Source of the DNA: Bradyrhizobiaceae bacterium Ga0074131
GTDB taxonomy: Bacteria > Pseudomonadota > Alphaproteobacteria > Rhizobiales > Xanthobacteraceae
DNA length: 64,000 nucleotides
Direction of reading: 5' to 3'
Assembly (NCBI GenBank): GCA_001464035.1
Contig: LNEC01000016.1
Location: forward strand, 102,874 to 166,873
Shown here: positions 36,450-44,624 of the stretch, piece by piece
How positions within the stretch are numbered: the first letter of the stretch is position 1
Layout: each line of letters opens with the position of its first letter
The notes under the pieces: generated by a model
What the model was told of the DNA's origin: nothing
The model's database searches: none
Seen by the model: the letters and a program-made list of their open reading frames with translations, nothing else
Program-made: the position numbers and the translations under genes

Positions 36450-37232
36450 GTGATCAAGCTGTTGCAGATTGTACTTGTCGTCGCGATCGCCTGGACCGCG
36501 GCGGCGCAGGCGGCGGACTGCCGACGCCCGGGAGCGCTCGGAACTTCACGCATTCTTGCGGTCGATCCCGCCGTCACGCCACGGGTGGGCCTTAAGAGTT
36601 TTTCGGAAACCTTGCCGCTTGCGGATCGCGAAGTGGTGCTGACCTTCGATGACGGTCCATGGCCGGCGACGACGTCGCGGGTGCTGGCGGCGCTGGCACA
36701 GGAATGCGTGCGCGCGACGTTCTTCCTGATCGGCAGGAACGCGGCGGCACATCCGGCGCTGGTTCGACGGTTGGCAGCCGAAGGCCACACCATCGGCCAT
36801 CACACCTTTGCGCATCACAATCTCAGATACACGAAGCCGGGCGATGCCGAGGCCGAGATCGACAGAGGCATCGCCGCGGGCGAATTGGCGCTTCACGGGG
36901 TTGCAACTACAACTCCGAGCACGCCGTTCTTCCGGTTTCCCTACTTCGAAGCAACGCCCCAGTTACTGGACAGACTGCAGTCACGCGGAATTGCGGTATT
37001 CGGCGCCGACCTTTGGGCGAGCGACTGGAACCCGATGACCCCGCAGGCGCAATTGCAGATGCTGATCGACCGGCTCAAACCGGCCGGTAAAGGCATCATC
37101 CTGCTGCACGATCCCAAGGCGCAAACCGCGGCCATGCTGCCGGCCTTCCTGCGCTACCTCCGGAACAACCACTACCGCGTGGTTCATCTGGTGCCGGCCG
37201 CGCGCGACGTCGGCGTTGCCCGCGCTCGCTAG
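36450..37232 (+). CDS. Exported polysaccharide deacetylase (copy 1)
   Basis: A 260-residue NodB-homology deacetylase (carbohydrate esterase 4). The signal peptide ends AAAQAADCRR. Metal and catalytic motifs: VLTFDDGPWP (catalytic and metal Asp), the HTFAHHN metal site, the RFPYFEAT groove and DLWASDWNPM. It should deacetylate N-acetylated glycans such as peptidoglycan or an exopolysaccharide. It starts with GTG. It is a clear paralogue of the next gene, 88 bp downstream; both share a GTSR-x-L-x-VDP start and ETLPLAD-x-EVVLTFDDGP. Confidence 0.88.
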   Translation: MIKLLQIVLVVAIAWTAAAQAADCRRPGALGTSRILAVDPAVTPRVGLKSFSETLPLADREVVLTFDDGPWPATTSRVLAALAQECVRATFFLIGRNAAAHPALVRRLAAEGHTIGHHTFAHHNLRYTKPGDAEAEIDRGIAAGELALHGVATTTPSTPFFRFPYFEATPQLLDRLQSRGIAVFGADLWASDWNPMTPQAQLQMLIDRLKPAGKGIILLHDPKAQTAAMLPAFLRYLRNNHYRVVHLVPAARDVGVARAR

Positions 37233-37320
37233 GCTGGCAGCATCTCCAAAATTCGGGCAATTAAGCCCCCGTTCACGGCGCGATGGTCATTATCTGCACA
37301 AATGGGAATGACGGTGCTGC

Positions 37321-38580
37321 ATGGTCGGTAATGGATTGGCTGGAGTTCCGCGCCGGATCGCCGTTTGCCTCGGGCTGTTCGCCTGCATGACCGCACAGGC
37401 TGCTTCGGCAGCCGTCTGCAGCGGTCATGGCGACGTGCTCGGCACCTCGCGAACCCTCGTGGTCGACCCCCGCGAGCACCGCCGCATCGGCACCATGCAA
37501 TATGCCGAAACGCTGCCCCTCGCGGATGGCGAGGTGGTGCTGACCTTCGACGACGGGCCGCTGCCGGGCTACAGCGATCGGATTCTGGAGATCCTGGCTT
37601 CCCAATGCGTCAAGGCGACCTTCTTCATGGTCGGCAGTCAGGCCCGGGCCAATCCGGAAGGCGTGCGGAAAGTGCGTGACGGCGGCCACACCGTCGCGAC
37701 CCACAGCCAGAATCATCCGGCCGGCATGCATCTGTTGCCGATCGATCGCGTCCGGCGGGAAATCGACGAGGGCATCGCATCGGTGTCTGCGGCGCTGGGT
37801 GACGGCATTTCGCCGGCCCCGTTTTTTCGTGTTCCCGGTCTCAGGCGTGCCGAAGGGATCGAGCAATATGCCGCCTCAAAGGGCGCCCAGGTCTGGAGTG
37901 CCGATTTTCTGGCCGACGACTGGCGGCACGTTTCCTCGGCGCGAGTCTACGAGCTCGCGATGCGGCGCCTGGAGGCCAAGGGAAAAGGCATTCTGCTGTT
38001 GCACGACATCCAGGCGCGAACGGTCGCCGCGTTGCCGAAGATTCTGCAGGCAATGAAGGCGCGTGGCTATCGCATCGTGCACGTGGTGCCGGCCACGGCC
38101 GAGCTGGCGGCGACGCCCACCGAACCGTCGCAATGGCGGTTGCATCCGCCGCCGGAGAATGCGGCGATCTTGCGCTGGCCCAAGATTCCCAGTTTCGTTT
38201 TTGCCGGGAACGGGACGCTGCCCGGCCCCTGGCTGTCGGATTCCTACTGGAATGACGAATGGCTGACGCCGTCCGACCGCGGCAACCGGCGCACCGGCGC
38301 CGCTTCGCTGCCGCGGCAGGCGCCGTGGCCGCGGCAAGTGCCGCTGCCTCTGCCGAGCGCCGCGAATCTCCATCCGGTGCCGGGGCGGAGCATTTTCGAG
38401 TTCAGAGATAGACCGCGCCTGTCAGCGCGGGCAGTCACCCTGCTCCCTTCGCGTCGCGCCGCACTGATGGTCTCGGCCAGGCACGGCGCAGCTCAGGCGC
38501 CGGCGGAGGCGAGCGCCTCCCGACGGAAGCTTGCCGGAAAATCCCGGATCGGGGGCGCCAGCGCGCCCGGCGAACGCTGA
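37321..38580 (+). CDS. Exported polysaccharide deacetylase (copy 2) with long C-terminal extension
   Basis: A 419-residue paralogue of the previous gene. Signal peptide near the start (GLFACMTAQAASAAV). NodB motifs are VLTFDDGPLP, the metal site HSQNHPAG, FRVPGLRRAEG and DFLADDWRHV. About 160 residues follow the catalytic domain; they are Pro/Arg-rich, probably disordered (PRQAPWPRQVPLPLP), and absent from copy 1. The extension may bind wall polymers. Same orientation and close spacing suggest an operon formed by tandem duplication. Confidence 0.87.
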   Translation: MVGNGLAGVPRRIAVCLGLFACMTAQAASAAVCSGHGDVLGTSRTLVVDPREHRRIGTMQYAETLPLADGEVVLTFDDGPLPGYSDRILEILASQCVKATFFMVGSQARANPEGVRKVRDGGHTVATHSQNHPAGMHLLPIDRVRREIDEGIASVSAALGDGISPAPFFRVPGLRRAEGIEQYAASKGAQVWSADFLADDWRHVSSARVYELAMRRLEAKGKGILLLHDIQARTVAALPKILQAMKARGYRIVHVVPATAELAATPTEPSQWRLHPPPENAAILRWPKIPSFVFAGNGTLPGPWLSDSYWNDEWLTPSDRGNRRTGAASLPRQAPWPRQVPLPLPSAANLHPVPGRSIFEFRDRPRLSARAVTLLPSRRAALMVSARHGAAQAPAEASASRRKLAGKSRIGGASAPGER

Positions 38581-38603
38581 AAAGTTTGGTTAAACGTTGA
38601 GTT

Positions 38604-38975
38604 TCAGTTTGTCACGATCTTGGCGACGCAGAGCAGCACGACCATGGCGAGAAAGAACAGGTCGATATAGGACTTCATCTCGCCGTCGTGGCGAAGGACC
38701 GTCACCTCGCTGACGACGTGCCTCCGCGAGGCGGCTGCTCCGGCCTCCCCGGCGAGCCCGGTAAGGCGGCGCGCCTCGAGCTCGAGCCGTTCGATCTTCT
38801 GGAAGAAGTAGAACGAACGCAGCGCCGAAACCGCGCGCATCGTGGCATAGACCAGCACCAGAATCGCCACGATCACGCGGTGCTGATACTTCTCCATGAA
38901 ATTCAGGCTGTAATAGACCAGCGCCAGAAAAGCGAAGTTGGAGCCGATCCGATAGGCGTAGCCGAGAATTTTCAT
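38604..38975 (-). CDS. Small membrane protein of unknown function
   Basis: A 123-residue protein with two N-terminal helices (NFAFLALVYYSLNFMEKY and HRVIVAILVLVYATMRAV), a soluble central segment (about 60-100) and a final helix (YIDLFFLAMVVLLCVAKIV). No family is recognised. The ATG at 38975 starts directly before the first helix. It is convergent with the deacetylase pair. Confidence 0.7.
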   Translation of the reverse strand: MKILGYAYRIGSNFAFLALVYYSLNFMEKYQHRVIVAILVLVYATMRAVSALRSFYFFQKIERLELEARRLTGLAGEAGAAASRRHVVSEVTVLRHDGEMKSYIDLFFLAMVVLLCVAKIVTN

Positions 38976-39336
38976 GCGTAGATCCGATCGTTGGCTGCCA
39001 GGTATTTGAGGGAACGCGATCCGACGACGACCGCCAGCGGCCGGTATCGCTGGCCCGGCTCGCGCTGTTGTGGTGTACGCCAACCTTCTTACTGTCAGGT
39101 AACGGATGTGCCGGCACCGGTTATTGGACGCCTGCGCGCCGGCCATGATTTAGTTAGGCGTGCTAGGCTGGGATCACACCCGCTCTGCGGGAATTCGGCA
39201 TCATCAGGTCAAGCCTGCCCGCTATCCCGTGCCCGCCATTTTTGCGGGCATTCCGCGGGCGTCGCCATGAATTAGAGGGTAATTTGGCTTGAAGCAGTAT
39301 CGCCTCTTTTTTAGTAATGTTAACGGGGGATTACTT
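38976..39336. other. Intergenic region upstream of the large adhesin
   Basis: About 360 bp between two divergent genes, A/T-richer than its surroundings towards 39300. It contains a GC hairpin around 39232-39265 (GCCCGCC ... GCGGGC-like arms) and a TTAA-N7-TTAC near-match to the CtrA site at 39320-39334. No gene is supported. Confidence 0.45.
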
Positions 39337-39405
39337 GTGCTAACGAGTTCCATAGCTGCGATATTGACGACATTGATATTATTAACCTTTGCGATGGCCA
39401 TTTGA
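39337..39405 (+). CDS. Possible 22-residue hydrophobic leader peptide, coupled to the adhesin
   Basis: A GTG at 39337, preceded by a G-rich ribosome binding site (ACGGGGGATTACTT), opens a 22-codon frame of one hydrophobic helix (LTSSIAAILTTLILLTFAMA). Its TGA overlaps the TTG start of the adhesin (TTGA). A leader that delivers ribosomes to an otherwise weak TTG start would be a simple explanation. It may also be fortuitous. Confidence 0.35.
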   Translation: MLTSSIAAILTTLILLTFAMAI

Positions 39406-42400
39406 ATTACGTCGAAAAATTCGATTCTGGATTGTCCAGCAGCCAAGGTTCGTTCTACCGGGCGGACGAAACTCTTTTCCTGGATGTGCATCCAAGGAAC
39501 CATGCCCTCGGGCACGGCGGGCCGGACACGATTGTCGTTCCGGACGCCCATTTGCTGTTTTCCGGCGACTACAGGCGATCCGGCCTGGATTTGGTGCTGT
39601 CGAAGGACGGCCACGAATTCACCGTGCGCGATTACTTCCGCGGCGAGAGCAGGGCCGCGCTGGCCTCCCCCGATGGCGCAAACCTGTCCGGCAAAACCGT
39701 CGGGGCGCTCGCCGGTCAGGTCGACTATGCGCAGGCCGGCGGCCAGATCGCGCCGGAAAAGGTCATCGGCCAGGTCACCAAGCTCACCGGCAACGCGACC
39801 GCAGTGCGCAACGGCGTTTCCATCAGCCTGAATGTGGGCGACAACGTCCATAAGGGCGACGTGGTCCAGTCGGGATCCGATTCGTCGCTTGGCATCACCT
39901 TCATCGACGGCACCGTGTTCGGTCTCGCGTCGAATGCGAGAATGGTGCTGAACGAGATGATCTATAACCCGGCCGGGTCAGGCAATTCCTCGTTGCTGAC
40001 GCTGGTGCAGGGGACCATCTCGTTCGTCGCCGGCGCCACGGCGAAAAACGGCGACATGAAAGTCGAGACGCCGACCGCCACCATGGGCATTCGCGGCACG
40101 GCGGTTCTGGTGGAGATCGATTTCGATATCTCCCAGCCTGGCGTGGCGCCACCGGTGTCGTTCCGCATCCTGGTCGAGCCGAATGGCACGTCGGGCGAAT
40201 ACGTCCTGCTCGACAAGGTGACGCTGCAGCCGATCGCGACGGTGAACCAACCGGGAACGCAGACCATCGTCAACGGCCAGGGCGTCGTTACGTTTATTGC
40301 GTCGGCTCAGATTCCGGCCAATGCGCAACAGCTCATCAACGAGATATTCGCCCTCAAGTTCACGGATGCCAATCCGAAATACATTGGCATTCCTCCGCTC
40401 GATTCGATTACGCCGAACACGTTCGTGGTCAAGCTGACGGACGGCACGCCGATCAACCAGCTTCCAATCCTCCTCACCTTTATCGCACTGGAAACACTGC
40501 CCGGACCGCCTCCCAGCGGCGGAAATACGCGATTCCACCTCAACATTCCGCCGGAGCTTATCGCTTCCAGCAACCAGTTTACCGAACGGTTTCTGACAAC
40601 CGGCGCTACCGCGCTGGACACGGTGTCCGGCCGGATCCGTTTCGATGACATCAATCCCGAAGACCTTCCAACCGTAACGGCCCGGTTCAACTCCTTCGTC
40701 TACCGCGACGCGCAGCAGACCATCGTCACGTCGTCGCTGACGCTGGAGCAGCTGGCCGCGATATCGGCCGTGGCGGTGCCGCTCTCGGTGATCCCGGACC
40801 CCGGCAACACCAATATCGGCGAAGCCACCTGGGTCTATAGCGTCCCGGACCAAGCGCTCGACTTTCTCGCCGACGGCGAGAAGCTAACTCTGATTTATAT
40901 GGCGCGGGTCGACACCAATTACAGCGAATACAACACGGTCGTCTTCAGACCGTTCACGATCACGATCACCGGCACCAACGATCTGCCGACGGTCTCGGCC
41001 ACCGGTTCGGGCATCATCGAACTGGATGGGACCAACAATCCGGAGATCGATCATGCCGAGGGCGTGATTACCTTTGCGGATGTGGACCTGACCGACCGGC
41101 CGACCGTGACCGCGCCATTCGCAGGCTATGTCTACACCGCCCCCAACGGCTCGACGTTGACATTGACGCCGGCGCAGCAGGCCGCGATCGCGGCGGTGCT
41201 GACCCTGACGCCGGCGGCCGACAATACCAACAACGGCTCCGTGGCGTGGTCGTATGACGTCGCCGACGCCAATTTTGACTTCATCGCCGCCGGCGAAACC
41301 CTGGTCCTGACCTATAATGCCACCGTCGATGACGGCCATGGCGGGATCGTCATCGTACCGCTCACGCTGACGGTGACTGTCAACGGCACCAACGATATCC
41401 CGACGATCACGGCAAACAGCGGCGGGTTTACCGAATTGCTCGGAACCACCGACGATCCGACGGCGCGCCAAGTCGGCGGCACTATCGATTTTACCGATGT
41501 CGATCTGACCGATAAACCCACGGTTACCACAGCCCATGCCTCGTTTACCTACAAGAACGCCCTGAATGTCGACATCACCTCGACGCTGACAGCCCCGCAT
41601 TTGGCTGCGATCGCGGCGGTCCATCCGGCGCTCTCCCTGATGCCGCAGGGTACCAATGCCAATAATGGCTCGGTGACCTGGAGCTACGAACTACCCGACA
41701 ACAGCTTCGATTTTCTTGCAAAAGGCGAGACGCTGGCACTGACCTACACCGCCACCGTCAATGACGGACATGGGGGCATCGTAAGCGCACCCTTTACGGT
41801 AACCATCACCGGCAGCAACGACGTGCCGGTGGCGAATGGCGACGCCAACACGGGCGATGCGGTGGTCGAGTCAGGTGTCAATCCGGCCAACACCTCGTTT
41901 GCGGACGATCCGACCGCGGTCGGCAACGTGCTGACCAACGACACTGACGTGGACATCAACCACGCTCTGAGCGTGGCGGCGGTGGCAGGGATTGCTGGCA
42001 ATGTCGGCCTTGCCGTGACCGGCACCTATGGCTCGGTCACGATCGGCGCCGACGGCAGCTATAGCTACACGCTCGACAATAGCGATCCCGACACCCAGGC
42101 GCTGGCGCAGGGCGAGATAGTTACCGACGTGTTCGGCTACAGGGTGACCGACGAGTTCGGCGCCACCTCGACCGCAAGCCTCACCATCACCATCACCGGC
42201 ACCAACGACGCGCCCGTGGCCAATGCCGACACCAACGCGGGCGATGCGGTGGTGGAGGCTGGCGTCAATCCGCTCAACACCCCGTTTGCGGGCGACCCGA
42301 CCGCGGTCGGCAGCGTGCTGACCAACGACACTGACGTCGATACCGGCCACGCTCTGAGCGTGGCTGCGGTGGCAGGGATTGCTGGCAATGTCGGCCTTGC

Positions 42401-43874
42401 CGTGACCGGCACCTATGGCTCGGTCGCGATCGGTGCCGACGGCAGCTATACCTACACGCTCGACAATAGCGATCCCGACACCCAGGCGCTGGCGCAGGGC
42501 GGCGCCCCGGGGACCGACGTATTCAGCTACACGGTGACCGACGAATTCGGCGCCACCTCGACCGAAAGCCTGACCATCACCATCACCGGCACCAATGACG
42601 CGCCGACAATCATCAGCGAGACCGATGCGCCGACCCAGGCGCTCATCGTTCTGAATGCCGCAGTGCCGCATGTGTTGAGTCAGGGCGTTAACACGAACTC
42701 ATTTGGGCTCGATACGGAAACGTTTGACAGTCGGTCCACCGGTTCATTCCGCAGCGACGCGCTCCATGCCACGTTCTCCGCGTCAGGGCCTGCCGGTGTG
42801 GTCAGCGGCTCATCCAGCGGCGTCACTGCTGCTCCGTTTGTCGGACCTTTGCCGGGCCACGCAGATCAAACCCGGTACTTGAGCATCGGCGCTGGCGGGA
42901 CGGAAACCATTACGTTCGACGACCCGCAGAATGCCTTTGGACTGTATTGGGGATCGGTCGATTCCTACAATACGATCGCCTTCTACAACGGAAACACGCC
43001 AGTTGCTTTCTACACCGGCGCCGACATCAACCCACTCTTCCCGACCGGCAACCAAGGCAGTTTCGCGTCGAACGGATATGTCGAGTTTTCCGGATTAGGT
43101 GCTTTCAACCGGGTCGTTTTGGGGACGGGCAATTCAAACGCGTTCGAGATCGACAACATCTCTGCCGGATCGGTCCATGTCGAGCTTTCCGCCCCGATTT
43201 CCGGAACCATGACCGTTAGCGACCCCGATATTGGCGATACGCTGACGGCATCGGTGATCGGAAACGCCATTATTGACTACAATGGCTCGACCATGCTGCC
43301 GGGGAACGTCAACGCAGCGGCGCTGATCGCCGCCAGTGCGGTGACGTTCAACAGCGTGCAGAGCGCCGGTGCGGAAGTCATACGCTGGACCTACGATCCG
43401 ACCAACCCTGATCTCGATTTTCTGCATGTCGGCGATACCCTGACCCTCACCTTTACGGCGCAAGTCAGCGACAGCCACGGCAGCGTTGTACATCAACCGT
43501 TGACTATCACGCTCGCCGGCGCCGCTGCATCGGCGGATACCTCGGCATATCAAGTCGTCAACGGAACATCCGCAGACGACACGTTCCACAATGTCGGCGG
43601 CAACGTCACGATTTTCGGCGGTGGCGGTCATGACACCTTCATTTTCAACGCTGGCTTTGGCAAGGCCACAATCGCCGACTTCGATATCAGCCACGAAACC
43701 ATCAATATCGACCACACGTTGTTTGCAGACGTTCCGGCCATCCTGGCGAGCGCGCACGCCACCAATGCTGGCGCCGACACGGTCATCACCGACGCCGCCA
43801 ACGACATGATCATTCTTCGGGGCGTGACGCTGGCGCAGGTTCAGGCACATGCCGCGGCGTTCCATCTGGTCTGA
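39402..43874 (+). CDS. Large FecR-domain/VCBS-repeat surface protein (adhesin A)
   Basis: A 1490-residue secreted protein. Order: an N-terminal domain (1-115, with HLLFSGDYRRSGLDLVLSKDG), a FecR-like domain (about 120-236, GDVVQSGSDSSLGITFIDG, ending VETPTATMGIRGT), a linker, five or more VCBS/cadherin-like repeats each closing with TITGTND-like strands (about 385-1065), a distinct beta domain (about 1080-1260, FDDPQNAFGLYWGSVDSYN, resembling lectin-like modules), a further repeat (1260-1385) and a C-terminal part with GTSADDTFHNVGGN and FGGGGHDTF, an RTX-like/type I secretion end. There is no Sec signal, consistent with type I export. The start is TTG. No exporter gene is near. Ligand unknown; a biofilm or surface-attachment role is inferred. 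Confidence 0.8.
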   Translation: MNYVEKFDSGLSSSQGSFYRADETLFLDVHPRNHALGHGGPDTIVVPDAHLLFSGDYRRSGLDLVLSKDGHEFTVRDYFRGESRAALASPDGANLSGKTVGALAGQVDYAQAGGQIAPEKVIGQVTKLTGNATAVRNGVSISLNVGDNVHKGDVVQSGSDSSLGITFIDGTVFGLASNARMVLNEMIYNPAGSGNSSLLTLVQGTISFVAGATAKNGDMKVETPTATMGIRGTAVLVEIDFDISQPGVAPPVSFRILVEPNGTSGEYVLLDKVTLQPIATVNQPGTQTIVNGQGVVTFIASAQIPANAQQLINEIFALKFTDANPKYIGIPPLDSITPNTFVVKLTDGTPINQLPILLTFIALETLPGPPPSGGNTRFHLNIPPELIASSNQFTERFLTTGATALDTVSGRIRFDDINPEDLPTVTARFNSFVYRDAQQTIVTSSLTLEQLAAISAVAVPLSVIPDPGNTNIGEATWVYSVPDQALDFLADGEKLTLIYMARVDTNYSEYNTVVFRPFTITITGTNDLPTVSATGSGIIELDGTNNPEIDHAEGVITFADVDLTDRPTVTAPFAGYVYTAPNGSTLTLTPAQQAAIAAVLTLTPAADNTNNGSVAWSYDVADANFDFIAAGETLVLTYNATVDDGHGGIVIVPLTLTVTVNGTNDIPTITANSGGFTELLGTTDDPTARQVGGTIDFTDVDLTDKPTVTTAHASFTYKNALNVDITSTLTAPHLAAIAAVHPALSLMPQGTNANNGSVTWSYELPDNSFDFLAKGETLALTYTATVNDGHGGIVSAPFTVTITGSNDVPVANGDANTGDAVVESGVNPANTSFADDPTAVGNVLTNDTDVDINHALSVAAVAGIAGNVGLAVTGTYGSVTIGADGSYSYTLDNSDPDTQALAQGEIVTDVFGYRVTDEFGATSTASLTITITGTNDAPVANADTNAGDAVVEAGVNPLNTPFAGDPTAVGSVLTNDTDVDTGHALSVAAVAGIAGNVGLAVTGTYGSVAIGADGSYTYTLDNSDPDTQALAQGGAPGTDVFSYTVTDEFGATSTESLTITITGTNDAPTIISETDAPTQALIVLNAAVPHVLSQGVNTNSFGLDTETFDSRSTGSFRSDALHATFSASGPAGVVSGSSSGVTAAPFVGPLPGHADQTRYLSIGAGGTETITFDDPQNAFGLYWGSVDSYNTIAFYNGNTPVAFYTGADINPLFPTGNQGSFASNGYVEFSGLGAFNRVVLGTGNSNAFEIDNISAGSVHVELSAPISGTMTVSDPDIGDTLTASVIGNAIIDYNGSTMLPGNVNAAALIAASAVTFNSVQSAGAEVIRWTYDPTNPDLDFLHVGDTLTLTFTAQVSDSHGSVVHQPLTITLAGAAASADTSAYQVVNGTSADDTFHNVGGNVTIFGGGGHDTFIFNAGFGKATIADFDISHETINIDHTLFADVPAILASAHATNAGADTVITDAANDMIILRGVTLAQVQAHAAAFHLV
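41829..42605 (+). repeat. Tandem duplication of a 387/390-bp VCBS repeat unit inside adhesin A
   Basis: Two consecutive units (41829-42215 and 42216-42605) are nearly identical at the DNA level over long stretches, including silent positions. The second has one additional codon (GGAPGTDV instead of GEIVTDV). This indicates recent duplication or gene conversion. Confidence 0.85.
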
Positions 43875-43886
43875 TGCGAACGCGAC

Positions 43887-43916
43887 CGGGGCTCGATGGC
43901 GCCCCCCGAGCCTCGT
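43887..43916. terminator. Possible terminator between adhesin A and the cysteine peptidase
   Basis: Convergent genes are separated by 46 bp containing the arms GGCTCG (43890-43895) and CGAGCC (43907-43912). There is no long T-tract, so this is tentative. Confidence 0.4.
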
Positions 43917-43920
43917 CTTC

Positions 43921-44559
43921 TCAGCGGCCCTGCCGACCAGCGGCAAATGGCGAGACGTTTCGCACCCCCGAATGATCGATGATCTGCAACGGCTGATAGG
44001 TCGCTCCGGTGCTCTCGGTCATGATCAGCGACCGGCTATCGAGTATGAGCCAGCGCCGATCGACCCGCACGGCCACGACGAGATGGGTTTCCGTGGGCCG
44101 CGCCTTGTCCCGAACAATCACCAAGCGACGGTCATCCGGCGCGATGCCAGCGGCAGCGAGCGCTGCGTATTTGGTCACCGCATAGCTCTTGCAGTCGCCG
44201 GGCGACACCAGCGCCGCAAGTGGCGACTTCCACGTTCCCATGCCGTCGCGCTGCGCCGGAATCGCCAGATTCAAGGCGCGGTTGATCTGGCCGATGCGCG
44301 TGAGTCCTTCATGCCGTTTCGCCCCATCGACGATCGCGATGAACCGCCGTGCGGCAGGCGAGCCGCAGGCGGGATTGGTGCGGCACGCAGCGACGGTCTG
44401 CTCGTCCGCCCGCATCGCAGCTTGCAGGTCGCGCCAGACCGCCGAGAGCGCACCGTCCTGTGCCGCTGGAGCCGTGGCGACGCCGAACGGCTCTTCGGCG
44501 AGTGGCGACGCGCCAATCAGCAACAAAGCCAGTGCGCCAATTTGGATAACGTTTCCCAC
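43921..44559 (-). CDS. Transglutaminase-like cysteine peptidase, LapG-related (BTLCP)
   Basis: A 212-residue exported protein. The signal peptide covers about 1-21 (IQIGALALLLIGASPLA). The BTLCP/DUF920 domain has the catalytic triad C123 (SPGDCKSYAVTKY), H159 (THLVVAV) and D174 (WLILDSRSL). LapG of Pseudomonas, in the same family, cleaves the adhesin LapA in the periplasm under control of the c-di-GMP receptor LapD. Here the residue after the catalytic Cys is Lys, whereas Ca2+-binding LapG has an acid there, so Ca2+ dependence is doubtful. It starts 65 bp after the stop of the 829-residue adhesin-like gene on the same strand, which suggests a shared transcript and a substrate-protease relation. 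Confidence 0.82.
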   Translation of the reverse strand: MGNVIQIGALALLLIGASPLAEEPFGVATAPAAQDGALSAVWRDLQAAMRADEQTVAACRTNPACGSPAARRFIAIVDGAKRHEGLTRIGQINRALNLAIPAQRDGMGTWKSPLAALVSPGDCKSYAVTKYAALAAAGIAPDDRRLVIVRDKARPTETHLVVAVRVDRRWLILDSRSLIMTESTGATYQPLQIIDHSGVRNVSPFAAGRQGR

Positions 44560-44624
44560 CGCGAATCTCCAAGATTCCGGCTACGCTTCCGATGAAATCG
44601 GGCAGAATTGGCAGGGCACCTCCG

